8,384 nt of DNA, from positions 1-8,384 of the forward strand of contig JAEWUR010000465.1 of the NCBI GenBank assembly GCA_023397045.1, read 5' to 3'. Positions 1 to 5,950 of the stretch are shown in pieces. How positions within the stretch are numbered: the stretch's first letter is position 1; every line of letters starts with the position of its first letter. The notes under the pieces were generated by a model. It was not told the origin of the DNA and did not search any database. It worked only from the letters and a program-made list of their open reading frames with translations. The position numbers and the translations under genes were made by a program. This DNA is from Planctomycetota bacterium. Its GTDB lineage: Bacteria > Planctomycetota > Planctomycetia > Pirellulales > Thermoguttaceae.

Positions 1-1137
1 TTGCTCGACAACCACGACAACTACCTCGCCCGCGAGTCGGACACCGAGGTGCTGATGCACCAGATATGCGGGGCGCTGTCGGCCGACGATCGGCCGTCGC
101 TGCTGGAGGTGTGCCGCCATTTCGCGAGGAAGTTTGACGGGGCCTATAGCTTGGTGTTCCTTGATGCGTTGGGCAACATGATGGTCGCCCGCGACCCGAT
201 GGGCATCAAGCCGCTGAGCTACGCCATCGAGGGACCGCTGTTTGCGGCGGCCAGCGAGAGCGTGGCGCTGCTGAACATCGGTTTTGCGGCCGAGAGCATC
301 AAGTCGGTTCCGCCGGGCCATACGATCATCATTTCGGACGGCAAGTTCGAGATTCACCGATTCGCCGATACGCCTCGATGCGCCCATTGCTTCTTCGAAT
401 GGGTCTATTTCGCCAACGTGGCGAGTACTTTGGACGGTCGCAGCGTTTATCTCTCGCGAAAGGCGTTGGGCGAGGAATTGGCCCGGCAAGAGACGCTGGC
501 GATTGACGAGGACACGATTGTGGTGCCGGTGCCCGACACGAGCAAGGCCGCGGCCGACGCGATGGCCTATGCGTTGAAGGTTCCGTGCATCGAGGGATTG
601 ATTCGCAACCGTTACAGCGGGCGGACGTTTATCGAGGGCGGCCGCGATCGGAAACGCAAGGCCGAGACGAAATATACGCCGCTGCGCGAAGTGCTCGACG
701 GCAAGCGAGTCTTGCTGGTCGAGGATTCGATCGTTCGGGCGACGACGTTGCACGTGCTGATCCAGCGGATACGGCAGATGGGCCAGCCGCGCGAGATTCA
801 TGTGCGCGTGGCGTGTCCGCCGATCATTTCGCCGTGTTTCTACGGGATCGACATGTCGACGATCAGCGAGTTGTTTGCGCCGAAGTTTCTCAAGGGGCAG
901 CCGCTTTCGCCGGAGATTGAAGCCCGCATGGCCGCCCAGATGGGCGCCGATTCGCTCCGCTATTTGCCGGTCGACGCCATTCCGCGTGCGATCAACATGC
1001 CGAGCAGCCAGCTTTGCGAAGCGTGCATTTCGGGCGAATATCCGACGCCTTGCGGCCGGCGCTTGGCGCAGACGGCCCGGGAGAACGACGACAACAATAT
1101 CTTCGTTCGGACGTACGAAACGTCGAAGGCGAAGTAG
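1..1137 (+). CDS. purF: Amidophosphoribosyltransferase (glutamine PRPP amidotransferase), 5'-truncated by window edge
   Basis: This enzyme makes 5-phosphoribosylamine from PRPP and glutamine, the first step of purine synthesis, in the cytosol. The visible 378 residues begin inside the class II glutaminase domain: [10 protein letters not shown] at about residue 13 matches the family's SDTE motif, so roughly 100 residues including the catalytic N-terminal Cys lie upstream. The first codon here is TTG and is not taken as the true start. The glutaminase domain continues through FDGAYSLV and [10 protein letters not shown] (residues 45-72). The phosphoribosyltransferase domain shows [10 protein letters not shown] (203-212) and the PRPP loop [10 protein letters not shown] (240-249). 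Cys130, Cys279, Cys339 and Cys342 are spaced much like the [4Fe-4S] ligands of the Bacillus-type enzyme, so an Fe-S form is likely. The PRPP loop deviates from the usual DDSIVRGTT (D to E and G to A), so a diverged paralogue is possible. Confidence 0.9.
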   Translation: MLDNHDNYLARESDTEVLMHQICGALSADDRPSLLEVCRHFARKFDGAYSLVFLDALGNMMVARDPMGIKPLSYAIEGPLFAAASESVALLNIGFAAESIKSVPPGHTIIISDGKFEIHRFADTPRCAHCFFEWVYFANVASTLDGRSVYLSRKALGEELARQETLAIDEDTIVVPVPDTSKAAADAMAYALKVPCIEGLIRNRYSGRTFIEGGRDRKRKAETKYTPLREVLDGKRVLLVEDSIVRATTLHVLIQRIRQMGQPREIHVRVACPPIISPCFYGIDMSTISELFAPKFLKGQPLSPEIEARMAAQMGADSLRYLPVDAIPRAINMPSSQLCEACISGEYPTPCGRRLAQTARENDDNNIFVRTYETSKAK

Positions 1138-1166
1138 CGAGCGATCGTTTCAGGCCGTTGTTGCCG

Positions 1167-1193
1167 GTCATTCTTCGCTGCGCCCAGAATGAC
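1167..1193. repeat. Inverted repeat, dispersed-repeat style (GTCATTCT/AGAATGAC)
   Basis: A perfect 8-base inverted repeat, GTCATTCT at 1167-1174 and AGAATGAC at 1186-1193, encloses an 11-base loop. It lies 30 bases after the purF stop. The wording (GTCATTCT, GCGCAGCGAAG, AATGAC read on the minus strand) resembles short intergenic palindromes that recur many times in some bacterial genomes. That resemblance is from memory and was not searched. It has no T-run, so it is not an obvious intrinsic terminator. Confidence 0.5.
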
Positions 1194-1242
1194 AGATCAG
1201 TGGGTTGTGCTTCTGGCATAACAGAATGATGGCCGGCGATTT

Positions 1243-1260
1243 GTTATGCTGAAGCATAAC
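1243..1260. repeat. Perfect hairpin GTTATGC-TGAA-GCATAAC
   Basis: A 7-base perfect stem (1243-1249 and 1254-1260) closes on a TGAA tetraloop. A further copy of the right arm, GCATAAC, occurs at 1216-1222 inside the same gap, which suggests degenerate copies of one repeat unit. With the repeat at 1167 and the hairpin at 1323, it fills most of the space between purF and the convergent aminotransferase gene. No coding potential is evident here. Confidence 0.45.
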
Positions 1261-1322
1261 CTACGGCTAGGATGACGCGGTTGCGGAATGGAAAACTGTT
1301 GAGGGAGCCGCCCTCACCCTAA

Positions 1323-1351
1323 CCCTCTCCCGGCGGGAGAGGGGACTTTTT
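1323..1351 (+). terminator. Intrinsic terminator-like hairpin between convergent genes
   Basis: CCCTCTCCC (1323-1331), loop GGC, GGGAGAGGG (1335-1343) form a 9-base GC-rich stem, followed by GAC and TTTTT (1347-1351). On the plus strand this fits an intrinsic terminator, although it is 190 bases past purF. On the minus strand the same hairpin sits directly after the aminotransferase stop but without a T-run. The flank CCCTCACCCTAACCCTCTCCC-type wording is also that of a common dispersed repeat, so it may be a repeat serving as a terminator. Confidence 0.55.
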
Positions 1352-2281
1352 CTAACCGCGTTGTGCGAACTGCTCGGCCTGGGCGATGATGTCGACGCCG
1401 ACGCGAAGGCTCCACGCTTGGAGGAGGCGTTCGAAGATCGGTCCCGGTTTGCCGTCGCCAATCGGTTGTCCGTTCAATCGCGTGACCGGCAACAGGCACA
1501 ACGGCGTGCTGGTCAGCAGCACCTCGTCGGCCGAGGCGACGTCGTCGATCGACAATTCGCGTTCAACCCAGGGAATGTCGAGTTGCCGGGCGAGATCGGC
1601 CGTCGCCGACAGACTGATCCCATGCAGGATCATCGTTGGAGGCGGGGAAATCAGTCCTTCCGCCTTGCGATAGATCAGCAGATTGGCGGTCGAGGTTTCG
1701 GTGACGCGGCCTTGGGCGTCGAGCAACAGCGCCCGAGCGTGCGGCTCGATCGCGGCCGCGCGCCGGTCGGCCAGGAAGTAGTGCATGCGGCTTCGGCATT
1801 TCAGTTCGGCGGGCCAGCATTTCTGCGGGACCTGTTCGATGCCGGTGGTGACGAGCGATTGGCCGTCGCGATACTTTTTGACCCAAAGGTGGAACGGCAG
1901 CGGGTAGGTGTGCATGCAGAGGTTGGGCGAATCGGCCGATTCCGAGTTTTCGCAGGCGGCATAGGCGGGATAGAGGCCCGGCGTCACGAAAATCGAGACG
2001 CCCATGTCGTCGCCGGGCGCTGTGTGCGCCATGTTTCGCGAGACCAATTCACAAACGGTGTCGGCGACCTGATCTCGGTGCATCGGCAATGGGAGGTCGA
2101 TGATCTGCAACGACTGGTAGAGCCGGTCGAGGTGGTCGGCGAGGTGGAAGACTTCGCCGCGAAAAGTTCGCAACTGCTCGGTGACGGTCGCGCCGAGCAC
2201 GAACCCAGCGTCGGTGACCGGCACGGCCGCAGCCGAGGCCTGAATCCATCGCCCATTGAGAAACGCCACCGGATATTTCAT
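1352..2281 (-). CDS. Class IV PLP-dependent aminotransferase (BCAT / D-amino-acid aminotransferase / aminodeoxychorismate lyase fold)
   Basis: This is a cytosolic pyridoxal-phosphate enzyme of fold type IV, the group holding branched-chain aminotransferase (ilvE), D-amino-acid aminotransferase (dat) and aminodeoxychorismate lyase (pabC). From the start MKYPVAFLNG it is 309 residues, normal for the family. The N-terminal strand with FLNGRW and the segment VPVTDAGFVLG are typical. Lys161 in ELKCRSRMHY is the expected PLP lysine, and Glu195 in GRVTETSTANLL is the conserved Glu of the second motif. A C-terminal LTSTPLCLLPVTRLNG matches the family's substrate-loop region. The ATG at 2281 is preferred because it begins the domain and lies 17 bases after the upstream hydrolase stop (2299). 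An in-frame ATG at 2356 would overlap that gene. Substrate cannot be assigned from sequence; no ilv or pab genes are adjacent. The class assignment is confident, the exact enzyme is not. Confidence 0.88.
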   Translation of the reverse strand: MKYPVAFLNGRWIQASAAAVPVTDAGFVLGATVTEQLRTFRGEVFHLADHLDRLYQSLQIIDLPLPMHRDQVADTVCELVSRNMAHTAPGDDMGVSIFVTPGLYPAYAACENSESADSPNLCMHTYPLPFHLWVKKYRDGQSLVTTGIEQVPQKCWPAELKCRSRMHYFLADRRAAAIEPHARALLLDAQGRVTETSTANLLIYRKAEGLISPPPTMILHGISLSATADLARQLDIPWVERELSIDDVASADEVLLTSTPLCLLPVTRLNGQPIGDGKPGPIFERLLQAWSLRVGVDIIAQAEQFAQRG

Positions 2282-2298
2282 CGAACGTGTGCCTGCGC

Positions 2299-3324
2299 TT
2301 ATTGATCGAGAAACGTGTACTGCGCCCAGCGGGAGCAGACGTTGTCGGCCACGCAATATAGATTAAAATCGTGCGGCTTGCCAACGGTGCAGGCAACGTT
2401 GATGACTTTGACATTATCGGCGTCGCCGATGCCGCACGGCCCGGTGAAGCCCAGGGCCTGGGAATCGTCGCACCGTTCCATGCGAGGATACCACTTGAGG
2501 ACGCGGTCGCAGGGGTTGCTGGTAATGAGCATCGCTTCGACCAGCGAGAGCGCGGAGCCGTGACAATGGCCGGGCGCGAGCCAATCGGCGTCGACGGCGG
2601 CGGCCATGAGAACGGCACGGATGCGATTTCGCTTACCGTCGGCCCAGTCCGAGACGATCTCGGGCGGCAGTTGGCGGCAGGCGACCGCGCCGCCGGCCAA
2701 GAGGTGAAGCGCCCCGGAAATAATGCGAGGGCCGAAACTATGACCGGTCAGGCTGATTTTGGCGCCGGGCGGCATTTGGTTGAGCCATCGGGCGAGATAG
2801 TAGCTGTTGACGTCGCTGTAGTCGGCTTTCAACATCGTGTCTTCGCGAACGTGTCGGCACATTTTTTCGGCCGGCCACGACCAGATCACAAACCGCATCG
2901 GCCGATCGCCGATACACGAGCCAATCGAGCGGTAAGCCGCCATCCCTTTTGCAACGGCGTCGTCCGAGTCGGTTCGATTGCCGTGGATGAACAAGACGGT
3001 CGGCACGTCGGCATTGTAGCTTTCGTGGAAGGACTCGGCCGAGGTCGGCTCCCATTGGCAATCGTCGGCACGCCGCCAATATTTCAGGCAATCGAGCGCA
3101 TCGTCGAGCGTGCCCGAGTGTGGGGCCGATCGCGTGCTGACGATCCAGATTTGCGACTGTGGATTGTCGGCCGCGGTGGCGGTCGCGGAACAAGCGATGC
3201 CTAGGGCCGCGAGCCATAGGCCGTAAGAGAGCTTCGTCATCCGCTGAGCGATTCGATATGGAAAACAGCGCGTGGTCGGGCAACAGCCACTGTTGCCGGC
3301 GTTTGAGGATTCACAGACCGTCAT
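2299..3324 (-). CDS. Secreted alpha/beta hydrolase of unknown substrate
   Basis: An exported serine hydrolase is predicted. From the start used here it is 341 aa. A hydrophobic signal core (YGLWLAALGIACSATATAA, about residues 34-52) precedes the mature domain. The strand TVLFIHGNRTD (oxyanion HGN, about 114-116) and the nucleophile elbow LTGHSFGPR, with Ser196, are clear. Asp273 (NPCDRV) and His318 (KPHDF) are candidate triad partners by position. The start at 3324 is chosen because AGGAGA lies 6 bases upstream, the same geometry as the ferredoxin gene here. An internal ATG at 3240 would give a more ordinary 313-aa precursor with a short n-region but has no visible Shine-Dalgarno. The mature part is cysteine-rich, consistent with disulfides outside the cytosol. 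It probably shares a transcript with the aminotransferase 17 bases downstream. Substrate unknown. Confidence 0.8.
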   Translation of the reverse strand: MTVCESSNAGNSGCCPTTRCFPYRIAQRMTKLSYGLWLAALGIACSATATAADNPQSQIWIVSTRSAPHSGTLDDALDCLKYWRRADDCQWEPTSAESFHESYNADVPTVLFIHGNRTDSDDAVAKGMAAYRSIGSCIGDRPMRFVIWSWPAEKMCRHVREDTMLKADYSDVNSYYLARWLNQMPPGAKISLTGHSFGPRIISGALHLLAGGAVACRQLPPEIVSDWADGKRNRIRAVLMAAAVDADWLAPGHCHGSALSLVEAMLITSNPCDRVLKWYPRMERCDDSQALGFTGPCGIGDADNVKVINVACTVGKPHDFNLYCVADNVCSRWAQYTFLDQ

Positions 3325-3330
3325 GGGAAA

Positions 3331-3336
3331 TCTCCT
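3331..3336 (-). promoter_or_regulatory. Shine-Dalgarno AGGAGA deciding the hydrolase start
   Basis: On the minus strand AGGAGA is followed by six bases and then ATG at 3324. The spacing is identical to that before the ferredoxin start (AGGAGA at 5748-5753, ATG at 5760). The shorter candidate start at 3240 has no comparable site. This favours a precursor with about 28 extra N-terminal residues before the signal core. Confidence 0.5.
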
Positions 3337-3465
3337 ACCCCGTGGTCGGCTCGCCCGACTACTCCTTGCCGTACATCGTACCCGTGAGCTTACCATAATT
3401 GTAGCCCATAAACCGGTTGCGGGGTGGCAAAAAGTCAACGTGGTTGAATTACGGAAACGCGGGAA

Positions 3466-3488
3466 GTTTGATTTGCACATCATCAAAC
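3466..3488. promoter_or_regulatory. Dyad GTTTGAT-N9-ATCAAAC overlapping a possible promoter
   Basis: A perfect 7-base inverted repeat (3466-3472 and 3482-3488) lies about 70 bases before the first lipoprotein start. It overlaps a weak promoter candidate, TTGCAC (3473-3478), 16-base spacer, TATTGT (3495-3500). A regulator binding this dyad would cover the putative -35 region. Both the operator and the promoter reading are inference. The rest of the 230-base divergent region (3325-3554) shows a TACAAT on the minus strand (3398-3403) as a possible -10 for the hydrolase operon, without a good -35, and no genes. Confidence 0.35.
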
Positions 3489-3554
3489 GTGGTGTATTGT
3501 TTTCATGGCGATAGCTTCGCTATGGCACTAACGCTTCGAAGGGAGATACCAGGA

Positions 3555-3785
3555 ATGAAGAGGTTATTGATCCTGTCGGTGTTAGGGATTTTGCTGGGCG
3601 GGGTGTCCGGATGCCGGTTCATGGAGTGCCTATGGCGCGGACCGGCCTGTCAACAGACTGCGGCGCCCGTTGTAACAACATGTCCCAACCCATGCCCGAC
3701 GTATAACCCCTGCGATCCATGCGCAGGCGCGCCGGCAATGACAAGTCCCGGGCCGGAAACCTATGCCCCGGCGACGGGAAGCTGA
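3555..3785 (+). CDS. Small cysteine-rich lipoprotein, first of a tandem pair
   Basis: This 76-residue protein has a classic lipoprotein signal: MKRLL, a hydrophobic run, and the lipobox VSGC with Cys20 as the predicted lipidated residue. The mature part is about 56 residues and contains seven Cys in all (20, 25, 32, 43, 47, 53, 56), several in C-P or N-P-C contexts, plus many Pro, Thr and Ala. It has no recognisable enzymatic domain and is likely anchored in a membrane facing the periplasm. The ATG at 3555 is preceded by GGGAG (3541-3545) nine bases upstream. The following gene starts after 17 bases and shares the signal peptide and CR-x-x-EC motif, so the two are paralogues. Function unknown; the gene is real by its signal, Shine-Dalgarno and duplication. 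Confidence 0.72.
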   Translation: MKRLLILSVLGILLGGVSGCRFMECLWRGPACQQTAAPVVTTCPNPCPTYNPCDPCAGAPAMTSPGPETYAPATGS

Positions 3786-3802
3786 CCGGGAGGAAGCCAA
3801 TC

Positions 3803-4039
3803 ATGAAGAAACTGCTACTAATGACGGTGCTTGGATTGCTTTTAAGCGGTTCGGTCGGATGCCGAGTCGCCGAATGTTGGCGATACGCTTGGAACTCGCG
3901 ATTTGGAAAACCCGCGCAACAGACGGTGGTCGTAACGGAGCCGTATGTGGTGTGCGATGATCCGTGCGAGTCGTCCTGCTGTCCGTCTCCGTGTTCGGCG
4001 CCGGCGATCATGCCAAGCCCGATTCCCGTGCAACAATAG
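3803..4039 (+). CDS. Small cysteine-rich lipoprotein, second of a tandem pair
   Basis: This 78-residue paralogue of the preceding gene starts at ATG 3803, with GGAGGA (3789-3794) eight bases upstream, overlapping nothing of its neighbour. The signal MKKLLLMTVLGLLL leads to the lipobox SVGC (Cys20). As in the first copy it is followed by CR-x-x-ECW and later by AQQT where the first has CQQT. It also has seven Cys in total (20, 25, 51, 55, 59, 60, 64), but their spacing in the tail differs, so the tails have diverged while the count is kept. No domain is recognised. Likely a membrane-anchored periplasmic or surface protein, co-transcribed with its twin. A structural, metal-binding or disulfide role can only be guessed. 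Confidence 0.72.
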   Translation: MKKLLLMTVLGLLLSGSVGCRVAECWRYAWNSRFGKPAQQTVVVTEPYVVCDDPCESSCCPSPCSAPAIMPSPIPVQQ

Positions 4040-4178
4040 GCACGGATATCGAGGAGAACACCTCCCCGGCACGATGATTGTGCCCTGCATTGTCGATGCG
4101 CGGTTCCGCGAGTCGTTCGGCTGAAGCGGCCGAATTCACGGCGGAAGCGCGATCGTCGACGATGGCGGCAACAATAGT
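4040..4178. other. Convergent intergenic region with hairpins and a 12-base palindrome
   Basis: Between the lipoprotein pair and the convergent acetyltransferase lie three dyads: GGCAC-N7-GTGCC (4068-4084), TTCGGC-N7-GCCGAA (4116-4134) and the perfect palindrome ATCGTCGACGAT (4152-4163). None is followed by a clear T-run on either strand. They may end transcription together in both directions, but this is weak. No gene is seen. Confidence 0.3.
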
Positions 4179-5330
4179 TCATCGCGGGTCGGCCATGCCA
4201 TCCTGAACGTGGCCGGCCGCGATGGACGCCGGATTCTTGCGCTGCTGCCACCATCGCTTGGCGCGCAGCAATTGCATTCGCACCGATAAGAGCGGGAAAT
4301 GGCTGAACCGGAAGATCGGCAGCAGCCGCGTCTGATAGTACCGCTTCGTTTCGAGCGACCCCACGCCCAGATCGTAGATGCGATCGCCCCGGGCGAAACT
4401 GTCGCGGATCGAGCGAGCCAGCAGCACATTGCCCGCCCCGGCCCGGCATCGCTCGGCGTCGTATCCGCGTCGAAGGCCGGAAATATAGCCCTGAAACGCG
4501 TAATTGTATAAGAAGGCGATTGGCTGATCGTCGATCGACAGCAGATTCAGATCGACCGCGCCGGCCTCGGCCGCGGCTTGATGCACGTCGCGTAGGAATT
4601 GGCGAATGCTTTCGTGCGATAGGGTCGTGCCGTCGGTGGCCGCGCCTTGCCAACTTCGCCGGGCGATTTCCTCACAGGCGTCGTACAGGTCCCATCGCGG
4701 TGAGCCGTCGTGATGGGCCAGCCCTAACGGCCGATATCGCTGATAGGTCACCGCGCCTTGCTCCAACAGCTTGTGCTCGGCGTTGCGGAAACGTTGCAGC
4801 CAGCCGGATTTTCGCGAGTTCCAGTACGCTTCCCAGGTCTCGTCGAGATCGACGAGCGCCGTTCGATCCCAGACCGTCGCATAGGCATGGAAACCGGACG
4901 CCTGCATCGCCTGCCGGACGGCCGACGGATCGGTGCCGGGCGCTCCCTGCCATCGCAGTTCAAAGATGTCCCAATCGCGTCGGCTGCGGCGAAGGTAATC
5001 GAGTCCGGCGGCGAGCGTCTGCTCGGGATTCGGTCCGATCGGGCCGTAGAACGAACCCCAATCGTGCAGGGGATAGGTCAGGGTGCGAATTTTCCCGATC
5101 TTGGTCGTCTCGTTCCTGATTACCAACGGCAGAATGCCGGTTGGCCGGTCGTGGTCGGCGACCACCAGCGCGCGAAGCGTCTGATCGGCGCCGAAATGCT
5201 TCCAATAGGTTTTCAGCCAATCGAACGATTGGAAAAACGACGCGCCGGGCGTCTGCCGATGCAGCCTTTCCCAGTCCGAGCGGATCGGCTCAAGGTGCTC
5301 AATCTGGTTGAATTCCTGGACATCCGTCAT
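4179..5330 (-). CDS. CelD/BcsL-type GNAT N-acetyltransferase (FemAB-like fold)
   Basis: A 383-residue cytosolic protein of the double-GNAT type named after CelD (Acetyltransf_6 family), related in fold to FemAB and often encoded near polysaccharide or lipid modification genes. The N-terminal half shows PGASFFQSFDWLKTYW (28-43) and a GILPLV strand (65-70), both typical. The second GNAT half runs from about 170, where SRKSGWLQRFRNAE fills the place of the family's basic SRRNLRR-type segment, to the signature YDLGVGSLETKRYY (319-332). The C-terminus is basic and tryptophan-rich. The start at 5330 gives full family length; the upstream Shine-Dalgarno is poor. It stands alone on its strand, divergent from the ferredoxin operon and convergent with the lipoproteins, so context does not give a substrate. 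Acyl-CoA-dependent transfer to an amino or hydroxyl group is a family-level guess. Confidence 0.8.
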   Translation of the reverse strand: MTDVQEFNQIEHLEPIRSDWERLHRQTPGASFFQSFDWLKTYWKHFGADQTLRALVVADHDRPTGILPLVIRNETTKIGKIRTLTYPLHDWGSFYGPIGPNPEQTLAAGLDYLRRSRRDWDIFELRWQGAPGTDPSAVRQAMQASGFHAYATVWDRTALVDLDETWEAYWNSRKSGWLQRFRNAEHKLLEQGAVTYQRYRPLGLAHHDGSPRWDLYDACEEIARRSWQGAATDGTTLSHESIRQFLRDVHQAAAEAGAVDLNLLSIDDQPIAFLYNYAFQGYISGLRRGYDAERCRAGAGNVLLARSIRDSFARGDRIYDLGVGSLETKRYYQTRLLPIFRFSHFPLLSVRMQLLRAKRWWQQRKNPASIAAGHVQDGMADPR

Positions 5331-5473
5331 AAGTCAAGGTTAGGTTATTTGCAGGGTCGTGCCGAGGGACCGTCGATGGCGTCACGAAAACCGGAATCGC
5401 CAATCGGCAACCTCGATTTTCCGCACTTCTCGGCCCGCCGAACGTTGTCGACGGCGTCCCCCTTGGGGGCGGG

Positions 5474-5501
5474 TAGACATGAAATGGAACTGCGGTATAT
5501 T
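5474..5501 (+). promoter_or_regulatory. Sigma70-type promoter (TAGACA-16-TATATT)
   Basis: TAGACA (5474-5479) differs from the -35 consensus at one base, and TATATT (5496-5501) differs from the -10 consensus at one base; the spacer is 16 bases. This is the best promoter match in the window. Transcription would start near 5508 and run into a hairpin-rich stretch that ends in an intrinsic terminator at 5611-5620. Confidence 0.62.
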
Positions 5502-5507
5502 ACGTAT

Positions 5508-5620
5508 AGCTGTCTCTTCCCCCCCGAGACCGCACGTCATGATCCTAAAGAATCTCGGGGCGAGACATGTGGGCCGTGCCCGGTTGGCCCGTGGGCCACG
5601 CGTACGGCCCTTTTTCTTTT
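5508..5620 (+). ncRNA. Putative structured small RNA or leader/attenuator
   Basis: The transcript of about 105-113 bases is defined by the promoter above and the terminator below. It can fold into two domains. The 5' domain has an outer stem TGTCTC/GAGACA (5511-5516 with 5562-5567) and a perfect 8-base inner stem CCCCGAGA/TCTCGGGG (5522-5529 with 5553-5560). These are separated by an asymmetric bulge and capped by a 23-base loop rich in unpaired purines (5530-5552). The 3' domain is the terminator. I do not recognise it as 6S, SRP, tmRNA, RNase P or a common riboswitch. A 32-codon ORF from ATG 5539 crosses the terminator and lacks a ribosome site, so a coding role is unlikely. Since the ferredoxin operon starts 140 bases further on the same strand, it could be an independent RNA or an attenuated leader. 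Confidence 0.5.
5571..5620 (+). terminator. Strong intrinsic terminator
   Basis: GGGCCGT (5571-5577) pairs perfectly with ACGGCCC (5604-5610). Inside is a second GC-rich hairpin, GGCCC/GGGCC (5586-5590 with 5593-5597). It is followed directly by TTTTTCTTTT. Orientation is plus, so it ends the transcript from the 5474 promoter, before the ferredoxin gene. Confidence 0.75.
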
Positions 5621-5759
5621 GGGGAAAAATCGGATAGAATGTTTTGGGTCCAATTCGTTGGTGGCGCGGGCGTGCAACGATGGTTGCGGAAATCGCCGAC
5701 CCGACGGGAGTTGGAAATTGTCGTTGTTGTGTTGTGAGCAAAGTCTTAGGAGATATTTC

Positions 5760-5933
5760 ATGGCAGCCGTTGTTGACGCTGAAAAATGCACCGGGTGTGA
5801 GTCGTGTGTAGAGTCCTGCCCCCTTGACGCGATTTCGATGAAGGACGGCTTGGCCGTGATCGATGGCGAGACGTGCGGCGATTGCGGCGCATGCATCGAC
5901 GTGTGCCCGGTCCAGGCAATCAGTCTCGACTAG
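5760..5933 (+). CDS. 2[4Fe-4S] ferredoxin
   Basis: A 57-residue electron carrier of the bacterial (clostridial-type) ferredoxin family, cytosolic. It has two full cluster motifs: C10-x2-C13-x2-C16-x3-C20-P and C39-x2-C42-x2-C45-x3-C49-P, arranged as two pseudo-symmetric halves of normal size. The ATG at 5760 is set by AGGAGA (5748-5753) six bases upstream. It opens a same-strand cluster: the ClpP-like gene follows after 17 bases and then overlaps apbE. The 140 bases before it (after the terminator at 5620) include a GCAAC-GATG-GTTGC hairpin (5674-5687) and a lone TAGAAT (5635-5640) as a possible -10. It may have its own weak promoter or depend on read-through. The redox partner is not visible in the window. 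Confidence 0.92.
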   Translation: MAAVVDAEKCTGCESCVESCPLDAISMKDGLAVIDGETCGDCGACIDVCPVQAISLD

Positions 5934-5950
5934 TTCGAGCAGGCTCGGTG

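Noticed and set aside
1361..2305. Long plus-strand open frame opposite the aminotransferase
   Set aside because: It mirrors the minus-strand gene, which has clear class IV motifs. The plus frame gives an Arg/Gly/Val-rich product with no family features, as expected for an antisense shadow in GC-rich DNA.
2371..3204. Plus-strand open frame opposite the hydrolase
   Set aside because: The minus strand has a signal peptide, HGN and GHSFG motifs. The plus frame has none and lacks a ribosome site.
4152..4163. Palindrome ATCGTCGACGAT as an operator
   Set aside because: It lies between the 3' ends of two convergent genes and is built of simple GATC/TCGA wording that is frequent in this DNA, so it may be chance.
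3619..4653. Minus-strand 344-codon frame spanning the lipoproteins and the acetyltransferase end
   Set aside because: It would overlap three better supported genes, and its product is very Arg-rich without domain signs.
5508..5620. Identity as FMN riboswitch, 6S, SRP or tmRNA
   Set aside because: The conserved blocks I know for these (RFN boxes, 6S central bubble, SRP GGAAG loop region, tmRNA tRNA-like ends) were not found. The nearby apbE made an FMN riboswitch tempting, but the sequence does not support it.
5539..5637. Small ORF of 32 codons (MILKNLGARH start) inside the putative RNA
   Set aside because: There is no Shine-Dalgarno before ATG 5539, and the frame runs through the terminator stem and T-run, so the composition is explained by the hairpin.
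4758..5933. Long plus-strand frame ending in the ferredoxin, suggesting a fusion protein
   Set aside because: The ferredoxin has its own Shine-Dalgarno and ATG at 5760. The upstream part is antisense to the acetyltransferase and crosses a strong terminator.
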